A stretch of DNA of 37,613 bases from Saccharothrix sp. ST-888 (GTDB lineage Bacteria; Actinomycetota; Actinomycetes; Streptomycetales; Streptomycetaceae): NCBI RefSeq assembly GCF_000955975.1, contig NZ_JYJF01000071.1:1-37613 (forward strand). Direction: 5' to 3'. The notes beneath the pieces are model-generated. The model worked only from the letters and a program-made list of their open reading frames with translations, was not told the origin of the DNA and searched no databases. Position numbers and translations under genes: made by a program. Of this stretch, positions 8,404 through 15,822 are shown in pieces (position 1 is the first letter of the stretch; every line of letters begins with the position of its first letter).

Positions 8404-9825
8404 TCAGGCCGAGGTGCGTCCGTGACGGCCACGGCGACGCAGGGCGAAGACCGCTCCGCCGCCGGCGACCAGCAGCGCACCGGCGATACCGGCCAGCCAC
8501 GGGGTCTCGCCACCGCCGCCGGTGAAGGCCAGGCCGCCACCGGTCGAGCCGCCGGTCGAACTGCCCGTGCCACCGCCGGTGGACGAGCTCGGGGTGGAGC
8601 TGGGGGTGGCGCTCGGGGTGGAGCTGGGCGTGGTGGTGCCGGTGTCGGTCTTGCAGTTCAGGACACCCTGGATGTCCTGCTTGAAGCCGTTCGGACCGGT
8701 GACGGTGAAGTGGTACGGCTTGTCCTCTTCGACCTTGACCGGAACGCTGGTGGTGCCGCCCGGCTTCACCGTGTAGGTCTTGTTGTTGAGCGTGAAGGTG
8801 TAGTCCTGGTCACCGTTGTTGGTGGCCGTGACGACCACCGCACCCTGGACGCAGTCCACCTTGTTGGTGACGGCCGGGATCGGGCCGGCCGGGGCCCAGT
8901 TGACCGAGACGCCGGCGGTGACCGGGACAGCCTCGGAGCCCGCCAGGATCAGAGTCTGGCTGTGCACGTTGTCGGCGTTGACGCCGGTGAAGGCGCGGCC
9001 GATGGAGACCTGGGCCGAGGTGCTGGCCTTGATCGTCGCCGTGCCGTGGGTGCCGCCGCCCGGAGCCTTGGCGTAGATCTCGTCGCCGGACTTGGCGCTC
9101 GTGATCGCCTTGCCGTTCTTGTCGGTGACGGTGAGGCCGGCCTTGGTGCCGTCCGCGTCCACGGCGAGGTCCACCGAGGCACCGTTGGAGGTGACGGTGA
9201 TCGGGCCCAGCAGCGCACCGCTCTTACCGGAGACGGAGGTCGGCGCGAGGCTGAGGGTGGGCTTGGGCTCCTCCAGCTTCACCGCCTTGTCGGTCAGGTA
9301 GTCGGTCAGCTGCTTCGCCTGGCCGTCCTGCGGAACGGCGTTCGCGCCGTCGGAGAAGTGCCAGATCGCCGCCTGGGTACCGGCCGCGGCGGCGTCCTCC
9401 GACAGACCCTGGATGCCCGTGTTCTTCGCCAGCTGAGCGGCGCTGACCTGGGGGTAGGAGTTCTGGAGGATCCAGCGGATCTTCCCCGCCTGCTCGGGCT
9501 TGCCCGCCAGGGAGCTCGACTCCCAGCCGGTCTCCTGGTAGGTCGCCCCGCGCTGGGTCGGGTTGTGCAGGTCGATGCAGTAGGTGTCGAGGGTCTGGTG
9601 GTCACCGGTCTTCAGCTGGATGATCCCGCCTTCGACCATCCTGTTGTCGACCTTGATGGCCTCCCCGTGCTTGAGCCCGTCCATCAGGACGGCCTTGGTG
9701 CCCGAGGTGTTCGCGTCTGCCGCGACAGCCGCACCTGCCGTGGTCAGGCCTGCGCTCAGTGCCACGCTCGACGCGAGCATGACAGCGCCTATGCGGGAGA
9801 CAGTCCGCCCCTGCTTGTGGAACAT
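8404..9825 (-). CDS. Thioester-domain (Cys-Gln) surface protein with LAXTG sortase signal
   Basis: A 473-residue secreted protein. ATG 9825 is supported by GGAGGG 7 bp upstream. Residues 1-35 form a signal peptide (HKQGR, hydrophobic core, AAVA cleavage). The next ~120 residues match the TQXA/thioester domain: YCIDLH with C83, and TQAAIWHFSDG with Q151, the pair expected to form an internal thioester. Two Ig-like, strand-rich segments follow, then a Thr/Ser/Pro linker (TPSSTPSATPSSTP) and Gly/Ser repeats. The C-terminus has LAFTG (432-436), a hydrophobic helix, and RRRGRHGR, which fits a class E sortase LAXTG substrate. Such thioesters can bind host or surface amines covalently in Gram-positive adhesins; a role in attaching hyphae or spores to surfaces is an inference. 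No sortase gene is in the window. Confidence 0.9.
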   Translation of the reverse strand: MFHKQGRTVSRIGAVMLASSVALSAGLTTAGAAVAADANTSGTKAVLMDGLKHGEAIKVDNRMVEGGIIQLKTGDHQTLDTYCIDLHNPTQRGATYQETGWESSSLAGKPEQAGKIRWILQNSYPQVSAAQLAKNTGIQGLSEDAAAAGTQAAIWHFSDGANAVPQDGQAKQLTDYLTDKAVKLEEPKPTLSLAPTSVSGKSGALLGPITVTSNGASVDLAVDADGTKAGLTVTDKNGKAITSAKSGDEIYAKAPGGGTHGTATIKASTSAQVSIGRAFTGVNADNVHSQTLILAGSEAVPVTAGVSVNWAPAGPIPAVTNKVDCVQGAVVVTATNNGDQDYTFTLNNKTYTVKPGGTTSVPVKVEEDKPYHFTVTGPNGFKQDIQGVLNCKTDTGTTTPSSTPSATPSSTPSSSTGGGTGSSTGGSTGGGLAFTGGGGETPWLAGIAGALLVAGGGAVFALRRRGRHGRTSA

Positions 9826-10066
9826 GAAAGATCCCTCCGGGCTGGGTCGTGCCGATGGCAGCCCGCCTTGCAAAGCGACGCGCCCTGTGGCGCCGCTGCA
9901 CTTGTGTGAACCAGACGCATCCTATTGACCCGCTGAGCCCCGCAAACCTCCATGCCAAACCAGGACAGTTCCGTATCTGTATTGTTATCAAGGAGCTTAT
10001 AGTTGACCGAACTTGACGGAGAAGCAGTTTCCGATCGTCAATCAACACTCTCTACCCGAACCACAC

Positions 10067-10105
10067 CTCTCCCATCAGGAGAGTCCCGGCCCGATGGTGG
10101 GCCGG
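10067..10105 (-). terminator. Two small hairpins after ssb
   Basis: CCGGCCC / GGGCCGG with a 6-base loop (10086-10105) starts 1 bp after the ssb stop. CTCTCC / GGAGAG with a 5-base loop (10067-10083) follows. Together they are a plausible terminator between ssb and the surface-protein promoter region, which is a local AT-rich pocket (about 9900-10060). Confidence 0.45.
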
Positions 10106-10106
10106 A

Positions 10107-10712
10107 TCAGACCGCACCAGCCGTCACAGCAGCATCACCAGCCCCCACCTCGCCGGACACCTCGACCACCGCGCCCGCACCGGCCACCGCAGCCGCACCG
10201 GCCGCACCGGCCCGCTCCGCGACAGCCGGCCCCGCCGCCGCGTCGGCCGCGCCGGGGTGACCGGAGCCACCGGCCTCGACCGCCGCGACGATCCAGTCCG
10301 GCACGGGGAGCCCCTCGCGGACCGGCTGCCCAGCGACCTGCTCCGGTCTGGCCTGCACCGCCCAGCGGAACGCCGATGTCCCGCGCCCGAGATCGTGGCC
10401 CACCACCCTGGCGTCGATCTCCACGGCGGAGCGCCGCCTGTCCTCCTCGCCCCACTCCCGGATCCGCAGCCGGCCGCTCACCACGACCGGATCCCCCTTG
10501 CTCACCGAGCTCACCACGTTGGCCGCCAGCCGGCGCCACGCCACCACGGTGATCCAGCTGGTCTCGCCGTCCACCCAGTCCCCGGTGGCCCGGTCGAATC
10601 GGCGCTCGGTGGCCGCCATCCGAAAGTTGGCGACCGGGACGCCGGCCGAGGTTTCCGCATAGCTCACGGTCGACGCGACATTGCCGACCATCGTCACCAG
10701 GGTCTCGTTCAT
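10107..10712 (-). CDS. ssb: Single-stranded DNA-binding protein paralogue without acidic tail
   Basis: A 201-residue SSB. ATG 10712 has GGAGGG 6 bp upstream. Residues 1-105 form the OB fold, with MNETLVTMVGNVA, NFRMAATERRFD, TSWITVVAWRRLAANV and GDPVVVSGRLRIREW. After residue 105 the chain is Ala/Gly/Val-rich and low-complexity (GAAGAAAVAGAGAVV) and ends in VTAGAV. The acidic DDDIPF-like tip that recruits replication and repair proteins in canonical SSBs is absent, so this is a secondary SSB like Streptomyces SsbB, which is known to act in chromosome segregation during sporulation. It is not flanked by rpsF/rpsR, where the main ssb gene normally sits. Two DnaA boxes lie about 100 bp upstream of its start. 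Confidence 0.9.
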   Translation of the reverse strand: MNETLVTMVGNVASTVSYAETSAGVPVANFRMAATERRFDRATGDWVDGETSWITVVAWRRLAANVVSSVSKGDPVVVSGRLRIREWGEEDRRRSAVEIDARVVGHDLGRGTSAFRWAVQARPEQVAGQPVREGLPVPDWIVAAVEAGGSGHPGAADAAAGPAVAERAGAAGAAAVAGAGAVVEVSGEVGAGDAAVTAGAV

Positions 10713-11305
10713 GTAACACCCTCCGTCCGTCAGGAATTACCGAGCGGAATCGCCATCCCGACGAGAGGGTGCCCGGAACGGGAAATTCCCGCCAGCCCCC
10801 GGGGAAATCCTGTGGATAACCGGGCCTTGTGGATAACCCAGGTAACTCTCCGGAGTGAATCGAAGACGGAAAAGAACCGCAGACCGACATCCAGGCAACG
10901 AGGCCATGACAAGTTTGGACCGGTCACGGGCAGGCGCCCGAGCCCCGAACGGGTGGCCAGTACACCCGTCCGACCTTGTCATCCGACCGAACGAACCCAT
11001 ATCTGCCCCCCTCCGGACAGGACAGACCCGGATTCTCCGCACCAAATCCATAACGGGTGGGGCTCCAGCCCCGTAACGACTGCACAACGTCCGGCGCCAG
11101 AACGCGCCAGAGCGCTGCAGACACAGCCTCCACCTGCGATTATCGGACCGCTCCACCGGGGCCGACACACCCGAAGCGGTGCCCTAAGACTCGGCGGAGT
11201 ATCCGGACACCCTTATCCTGTCCCGGAACAGCCGGTCGCCACCGTGCGCCCGCCGGCAGACTCCAAACCGGCCGAAGCCCCACCGGGCCGACTCCACCCC
11301 GTAAC
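10713..11305. other. 593-bp non-coding region between ssb and tRNA-Arg
   Basis: No ORF here has coding-like composition. The stretch holds the ssb ribosome site, the two DnaA boxes (10811-10836), a somewhat AT-richer segment (about 10840-10920), and whatever promoter drives the tRNA gene. I see no integrase remnant, insertion sequence or second tRNA. Confidence 0.6.
10811..10836 (-). promoter_or_regulatory. Two perfect DnaA boxes upstream of ssb
   Basis: On the minus strand the 9-mer TTATCCACA occurs twice in the same orientation, at 10828-10836 and 10811-10819, 17 bp apart. Both match the E. coli consensus exactly, the strongest form of the box. They sit about 100-125 bp upstream of the ssb ATG. 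Confidence 0.7.
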
Positions 11306-11381
11306 GCCCCCATAGCTCAGCGGATAGAGCACCCGCCTTCTAAGCGGTAGGTCGCAGGTTCGAATCCTGCTGGGGGCACCA
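11306..11381 (+). tRNA. tRNA-Arg (anticodon TCT)
   Basis: A full cloverleaf: 7-bp acceptor stem GCCCCCA/TGGGGGC, D arm GCTC/GAGC, anticodon TCT at 11339-11341 with T33 and A37, T arm GCAGG-TTCGAAT-CCTGC, discriminator A at 11378 and an encoded CCA (11379-11381). The outermost anticodon-stem pair is a C-T mismatch. It decodes the rare AGA codon (and AGG by wobble) in this GC-rich genome. No integrase gene lies next to it. Confidence 0.96.
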
Positions 11382-11476
11382 CGCGCCGCCCGCCGATCCG
11401 GCCCGGTCGGCCCACCGCGACCGGCCGCCCGGACCAGCCGCCCAGACCAGCCGCGCGGCCGGTGCCGAGCCCCGGT

Positions 11477-12109
11477 TCAGGCCGAGCGCAGCGCCTCCAG
11501 GTAGGCGTCCAGCAGAACCGTCTGGCGCTCGGGCGAGAACTCCTGCGGAGCGAGCAGCGCCTGCACCACCAGCCCCAGCACGTAGCTCTGCGCCGACGCC
11601 GCCAGTTCGGCCGCCGTGCGGTCTCCGGGCAGCGCGCCCGACCGCTGGGCGGCGGCGACCAGCCCGGCGATCCGCTCGCGCGAGCGTCGATAGCGCTCGG
11701 CGTGCTCGGCGGCCAGCTCCGGGTCGGCCAGCGCCACGTCCCAGGAGCCGACCCAGATCCGGTTCCCGGCCCTGCTCTCCGGCGTCAGCGGCAGGACGTC
11801 GAGCAGGACGGCCCGCAGCATCTCCAGCGCCGAACCCCCCGTCTCCGCCCCCGTCCCCGCAGCTGCCGCCACGGCGGCCGCCGCCGGGCGCGGCCGCTCC
11901 TCGGAACGGCGCTCCAGGACGTCCAGGGCGTACGCCACCAGGGCCCGCTTGTTCGGGAAGTAGTGGGTGAGCAGTCCGGTGCTGGCCTGCATCTCGGCGG
12001 CCACCGCACGCAGCGTCAGCCCGCCGAAACCCCGCTCGGCCAGGACCCGCCACACGGCCTCGGAGACCTCGATACGTCGGGCGTCATGGTCTCCACGGGC
12101 AGGCGTCAT
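11477..12109 (-). CDS. TetR/AcrR family transcriptional regulator
   Basis: A 210-residue repressor. ATG 12109 gives MTPARGDHDARRIEVSEAVWRVLAERG; a longer frame runs upstream but crosses the divergent promoter and is rejected. The HTH is at about 28-55 (LTLRAVAAEMQASTGLLTHYFPNKRAL), followed by a variable helical ligand domain. There is no ribosome site, but TACCAT lies 7 bp upstream, so a leaderless transcript is likely. The palindrome CAAACGTTTG sits just upstream of that -10 box, in the place expected for self-repression, and is shared with the divergent GNAT gene. Ligand unknown. Confidence 0.9.
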   Translation of the reverse strand: MTPARGDHDARRIEVSEAVWRVLAERGFGGLTLRAVAAEMQASTGLLTHYFPNKRALVAYALDVLERRSEERPRPAAAAVAAAAGTGAETGGSALEMLRAVLLDVLPLTPESRAGNRIWVGSWDVALADPELAAEHAERYRRSRERIAGLVAAAQRSGALPGDRTAAELAASAQSYVLGLVVQALLAPQEFSPERQTVLLDAYLEALRSA

Positions 12110-12116
12110 GGGCGTT

Positions 12117-12137
12117 ATGGTACCTACCAAACGTTTG
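12117..12137. promoter_or_regulatory. Candidate TetR operator and -10 box
   Basis: CAAACGTTTG (12128-12137) is a perfect 10-bp palindrome lying between the divergent TetR and GNAT genes. On the minus strand TACCAT (12117-12122) lies 7 bp before the TetR ATG, so the palindrome falls in the -10/-35 spacer. Confidence 0.55.
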
Positions 12138-12211
12138 TTATGTACCCTCTCTGTCTGGGTACCGCTCAGTCCGGTACAGCCCTGCTCCCGAAGCACACCC
12201 CGGAGGCCCAC

Positions 12212-12781
12212 GTGTACGCGATACCGCTCGCCGACGACGCCGAGCTGCGCCCGCTCGAACCCTGGCAGGCCGCCGAGTTCCTGGCCCACATCGACCGGGC
12301 CCGCCCGAACACCGATCCGTGGATCCCGTGGGCGTCCCGGTCGACCGACCTCGCCTCGGCCCGTGCCACGCTGCAGGGGTACGCGGACAAGCAGGCCGCC
12401 GACGCGGGCCGGATCTTCGGCATCTGGCAGGCGGGCACCCTGGTCGGCGGTGTGATGTTCGTGCACTTCGACACCGGCTCGGGCAACTGCGAGATCGGCG
12501 TCTGGGCGGAGGCGGCCGGCGAAGGGCGCGGCCTGATCAGCGCAGCCGTCCGGCACCTGATCGACTACGCGCTCCTCGAGCGCGGGATGCACCGCGTCGA
12601 GTGGTGGAGCAGCAGCCGCAACACCCGCAGCCGGGCGGTCGCCCAGCGGATGGGCATGCACCTGGACGGCGTGCTGCGCGAGTACTTCCCGCACAACGGG
12701 ATCCGGCACGACAAGGAGATCTGGTCGATCCTGGCCCACGAGTGGTCCAAGGAGCAGGGTCCGGGCGCCCCGGCGGCCTGA
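12212..12781 (+). CDS. GNAT family N-acetyltransferase (RimJ/RimL-like)
   Basis: A 189-residue acetyltransferase. GTG 12212 has GGAGG 5 bp upstream. The order of elements matches RimJ/RimL-type enzymes: ELRPLEPWQAAEFLAHID, a short helix, GTLVGGVMFVHFD, EIGVWAEAAGEGRGLISAAVRHLIDYA (the acetyl-CoA pyrophosphate loop, here AAGEGRGL), MHRVEWWSSSRNTRSRAVAQRMG and DGVLREYFPHNG near the end. It would transfer an acetyl group to an amine on a protein N-terminus, peptide or small molecule. It is divergent from the TetR gene with a shared operator, which suggests it is the regulated target. Confidence 0.9.
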   Translation: MYAIPLADDAELRPLEPWQAAEFLAHIDRARPNTDPWIPWASRSTDLASARATLQGYADKQAADAGRIFGIWQAGTLVGGVMFVHFDTGSGNCEIGVWAEAAGEGRGLISAAVRHLIDYALLERGMHRVEWWSSSRNTRSRAVAQRMGMHLDGVLREYFPHNGIRHDKEIWSILAHEWSKEQGPGAPAA

Positions 12782-12915
12782 CCCTGCGGCCACTCCCGGC
12801 AGCCGGCGCGGCCGCCGCCGGGGCAGGGCGCCGGGGCACGCCGAAAACCGGATGACGGACCCGGGCTCCCCCGGTCATGATGCAGTGGCCGATTCCCGAG
12901 CCGAGGGGTGCGTCG

Positions 12916-13335
12916 ATGGCCCAGCACCGCACCGTTCCGGCGCTCTTCCCGCCTCCTGGCTACGCGCACACCGCCGTGGCGGAGGCGGGCGAACGGCTGG
13001 TGTTCCTGGCCGGCTCGGTACCGCTGGACGCCGACGGCGGGCTGGTCGGTCCCGGCGACTTCGCGGCACAGACACGGCAGGTGCTGGCCAACCTGGAGAC
13101 GGCCCTGGCGGCCGTGGGCAGCAGCCTGCCGCAGGTGGTCGCCAGCACGGTCCACGTGGTGGCCGACGAACCGGCCCGGCTCTCCGAGGTCTGGGACGTG
13201 GTCAACTCCTCGGGGCTCGCCAAGGGTCCGCACACCTCGACGCTGCTCGGTGTGGCCTGCCTCGGCTACACCGGGCAGTTGGTGGAGATCACAGCCACCG
13301 CCGTGGCCGCCGGGGCGCCCGCTGTGGAAGGGTGA
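12916..13335 (+). CDS. RidA/YjgF-family protein, catalytic Arg apparently missing
   Basis: A 139-residue Rid-superfamily protein. ATG 12916 has GAGGGG 7 bp upstream. The fold is clear: VFLAGSVPLDADGGLVGPGDFAAQTRQVLANLETALAAVGSSL and VVASTVHVV, as in RidA trimers. True RidA enzymes carry an Arg in a PARS(A/C)-type motif that is needed to hydrolyse reactive imines or enamines; here the matching stretch reads TSTLLGVACLGYTGQLVEI, with no Arg. It may therefore belong to a non-canonical Rid subgroup. Its last bases overlap the next start (GTGA), so it is coupled with the crotonase-like gene. Confidence 0.88.
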   Translation: MAQHRTVPALFPPPGYAHTAVAEAGERLVFLAGSVPLDADGGLVGPGDFAAQTRQVLANLETALAAVGSSLPQVVASTVHVVADEPARLSEVWDVVNSSGLAKGPHTSTLLGVACLGYTGQLVEITATAVAAGAPAVEG

Positions 13336-14234
13336 GCGCCGACCCGATGACCCCGGAGGCCGCCTTGTCCCAGCACGACCCGAGCACCGTCGCTCCGTCG
13401 GCCGCCACCACCACCTCGACCGGCTCCGGCGGCAGCTCGCCCGCCACGCGCTCCCCCGTCGACACCGGCGTGGACGGCCTGCGCGCGTACGTCGAGGAGG
13501 GCGGCGTGGCGGTTCTGGTGCTGGACCGCCCGGAGCGGCAGAACGCCGTGACGCTGGCGATGTGGCAGGGGCTGCCCAAGGTCCTGGAGCGGCTCGCGGC
13601 ACTGCCGACCGTACGGGCACTGCTGCTGACCGGCGCGGGCGGCACCTTCAGTGCGGGCGCCGACATCGCCGAGCTGGCCGAGGTGTACGCCACTGCGGAG
13701 CGGGCCGACGCCTACCACGCGGTGAACGTCGCGGCGGAGGAGGCGCTGGCCGCCTTCCCGCACCCGACGATCGCCGTGGTGCACGGCTACTGCGTCGGCG
13801 GGGGCTGCCAGTTGGCGGTCGCCTGCGACCTGCGGTTCGCCGCCGAGGGGGCCCGGCTCGGCATCACCCCGGCCAAGCTCGGCGTGGTCTATCCGGCCGT
13901 GCCGACGCACCGCCTGGCCACTCTGGTCGGACCGGCCCGCGCCAAGTACCTGCTGTTCTCCGGGGAGTTGGTCACCGCCGCACGGGCCGAGCGCTTCGGC
14001 CTGCTGGACGAGGTGCTGCCGGACGGCGAACTCGACTCCCGGGCCATGGAGTTCGCCCGCCTGCTGGCCCGTCGGTCGCCGCAGACCATCGGCGCGGCGA
14101 AAGCCGTGCTGGCCACCGCCACCCTGGCCGACGCCCGGGTCGCGGCAGCTCCGTGGGAACGCAAGTCCCGCCAGGCGCCGGACGTACGCGAGGGGCTGGC
14201 CGCCTTCCTGGAACGGCGTGAGCCCAGGTTCTGA
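13332..14234 (+). CDS. Enoyl-CoA hydratase/isomerase (crotonase) family protein
   Basis: A 300-residue crotonase. The GTG at 13332 overlaps the Rid-gene stop by 4 bp. TTG 13365, with GGAGG 5 bp upstream, is a serious alternative, because the first ~45 residues are a Ser/Thr-rich spacer outside the fold. The fold begins at VAVLVLDRPERQNAV. The oxyanion hole is formed by GTFSAGADIAEL and GYCVGGGCQLAVACDLRFA. Both Glu positions of true enoyl-CoA hydratases look replaced: the LGITPAKLGVVYPAV stretch has Ala where PE(V/I) is usual. Isomerase or another acyl-CoA reaction is more likely than hydration. It is convergent with the acyl-CoA dehydrogenase. Confidence 0.9.
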   Translation: MSADPMTPEAALSQHDPSTVAPSAATTTSTGSGGSSPATRSPVDTGVDGLRAYVEEGGVAVLVLDRPERQNAVTLAMWQGLPKVLERLAALPTVRALLLTGAGGTFSAGADIAELAEVYATAERADAYHAVNVAAEEALAAFPHPTIAVVHGYCVGGGCQLAVACDLRFAAEGARLGITPAKLGVVYPAVPTHRLATLVGPARAKYLLFSGELVTAARAERFGLLDEVLPDGELDSRAMEFARLLARRSPQTIGAAKAVLATATLADARVAAAPWERKSRQAPDVREGLAAFLERREPRF

Positions 14235-14245
14235 GCCCGCCGAGC

Positions 14246-14324
14246 CCTGCCCGGAGTCACCACGGGCAGGACTCGACCCGGTTCCGCTCCGTCGGTCCCG
14301 TCCGCCGGCCGGCCGACGGGACCG
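14246..14324. terminator. Two hairpins between convergent crotonase and dehydrogenase genes
   Basis: CCTGCCCG / CGGGCAGG (14246-14270, 9-base loop) and CGGTCCCGTC / GACGGGACCG (14293-14324, 12-base loop). The pair lies in the 109-bp convergent gap and can serve both strands. Confidence 0.65.
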
Positions 14325-14343
14325 GTCCCGGCCAGGGCGCCCC

Positions 14344-15591
14344 TCAGCGGATCGGCAGACCGGAGATGCTGCGGGCGATCACCAGGCGCTGGATCTCGCT
14401 GGTGCCCTCGAAGATGGAGTAGATCGCGCTGTCCCGGTGCATCCGCTCGACCGGGTACTCCCGGGTGTAGCCGTTGCCGCCGAGGATCTGCATCGCCTGC
14501 GCCGTCACCCACTTCGCGGTCTCGCCCGCGTACAGCTTGGACATCGAACCCTCGGCCGAGGTGAACGGCTGGTTGGTGGCGGCCATCCAGGAGGCCCGCC
14601 AGACCAGCAGCCGGGCCGCGTCGATCCGGGTCTTCATGTCGGCGAGGGTGAAGGCCACACCCTGGTTGTCGATGATCGGGCGGCCGAACTGCACCCGGGT
14701 CTTCGCGTAGTCGAGCGCCACCTCGTACGCGGCGCGGGCGATGCCGATGGCCTGCGCGCCGACCGCCGGGCGGGACGCCTCGAAGGTCGCCATCGCCGCG
14801 TTCGCGCCCTTGGCCCGGCCGCCCTGGCCGCCGGCGCCGCCCTGCGCCGCCTGCTCCCGGGCCCGCGCCAGCCGCGCGTCGAGCTTCTCCTTTCCGCCCA
14901 GCAGGCAGTGGCCCGGCACCCGGACGCCGTCCAGGACGACCTCGGCCGTGTGCGAGGCCCGGATGCCGTGCTTCTTGAACTTCTGCCCCTGGGAGAGACC
15001 CGGCGTACCGGGCGGGACCACGAAGGAGGCCTGCCCGCGAGCACCGAGCGCGGGGTCCACGGTCGCCACCACCACGTGGACGGCGGCGATACCGCCGTTG
15101 GTCGCCCAGGTCTTGGTGCCGTCGAGCACCCACTCGTCCTTGGCCTGGTCGTACACGGCCCGGGTGCGCAGCGCGGAGACGTCCGAGCCGGCATCGGGTT
15201 CGGAGGAGCAGAAGGCGGCCAGCTTGACGTCGTCCGGGGTGCCGAACATCTGCGGTGCCCAGGTGCCGATCTGCTCGGCGGTGCCGTTGGCCAGGACGGC
15301 GACGGCGGCGAGCGTCGTCCCGACGATGGCGAGCCCGAGTCCGGCGTCGCCCCAGAACAACTCCTCCATCGCGATGGGGATTCCGACGCCCGAGGGGTCG
15401 AAGTACTGCTGGGCGTAGAAGTCCGGGGAGTAGATGCCGATCCTGGCCGCCTCCTGGATGATCGGCCACGGGGTCTCCTCCCGCTCGTCCCACTCGGCGG
15501 CGGCCGGTCGCATCACATCGGCGGCGAAGCCGTGCAGCCAGTCGCGGACGGCGAGTTGGTCCTCGCCCGGGTCGAGGGAGAAGGTGCTCAT
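14344..15591 (-). CDS. Acyl-CoA dehydrogenase
   Basis: A 415-residue flavoprotein of beta-oxidation. ATG 15591 is preceded by AGGAAAC. The expected blocks are present: helical N-domain with GIPIAMEELFWGDAGLGLAI, the FAD/substrate loop AFCSSEPDAGSDVSALRT, WATNGGIAAVHVVVATVD in the beta-domain, and a C-domain with RVQFGRPIIDNQGVAFTLADM and QILGGNGYTREYPVERMHRD. The catalytic base is the Glu of FEGTSEIQR (E395). A Gly/Ala-rich insertion (about 243-258, QGGAGGQGG) is unusual and lies between the beta-domain and C-domain. It is divergent from a TetR gene with a 17-bp operator between them. Chain-length preference cannot be told. Confidence 0.95.
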   Translation of the reverse strand: MSTFSLDPGEDQLAVRDWLHGFAADVMRPAAAEWDEREETPWPIIQEAARIGIYSPDFYAQQYFDPSGVGIPIAMEELFWGDAGLGLAIVGTTLAAVAVLANGTAEQIGTWAPQMFGTPDDVKLAAFCSSEPDAGSDVSALRTRAVYDQAKDEWVLDGTKTWATNGGIAAVHVVVATVDPALGARGQASFVVPPGTPGLSQGQKFKKHGIRASHTAEVVLDGVRVPGHCLLGGKEKLDARLARAREQAAQGGAGGQGGRAKGANAAMATFEASRPAVGAQAIGIARAAYEVALDYAKTRVQFGRPIIDNQGVAFTLADMKTRIDAARLLVWRASWMAATNQPFTSAEGSMSKLYAGETAKWVTAQAMQILGGNGYTREYPVERMHRDSAIYSIFEGTSEIQRLVIARSISGLPIR

Positions 15592-15673
15592 GTTTCCTGC
15601 CTCCGGTCGGAAGTACCTGGCGGGCGCCGCCCGGCCGACGCCCGGCGGACGGGGCGATCCACGCCACTGCGGG

Positions 15674-15690
15674 TGTTACCCCCGGTAACA
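15674..15690. promoter_or_regulatory. Operator palindrome between acyl-CoA dehydrogenase and TetR gene
   Basis: TGTTACC-CCC-GGTAACA is a perfect 7-bp inverted repeat with a 3-base centre. An extra GGTAAC half-site lies at 15713-15718. It sits 83 bp from the dehydrogenase start and 133 bp from the TetR start. Probable binding site of the adjacent TetR protein. Confidence 0.7.
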
Positions 15691-15822
15691 CTGCCGGAGT
15701 CTGCTACTCATTGGTAACGCGTGTCAACGCCCTCGCCGCGCACCCAGCCGCCGAACCCACCCCACCCGACCGCCCGAAGCACCGAGCCCACCCGCCGACG
15801 CACCGCACCCAGGAGCCAGTAC

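Noticed and set aside
11306..11476. tRNA-Arg as an integration site for a mobile element
   Set aside because: No integrase, no repeated tRNA 3' end and no foreign-looking genes downstream.
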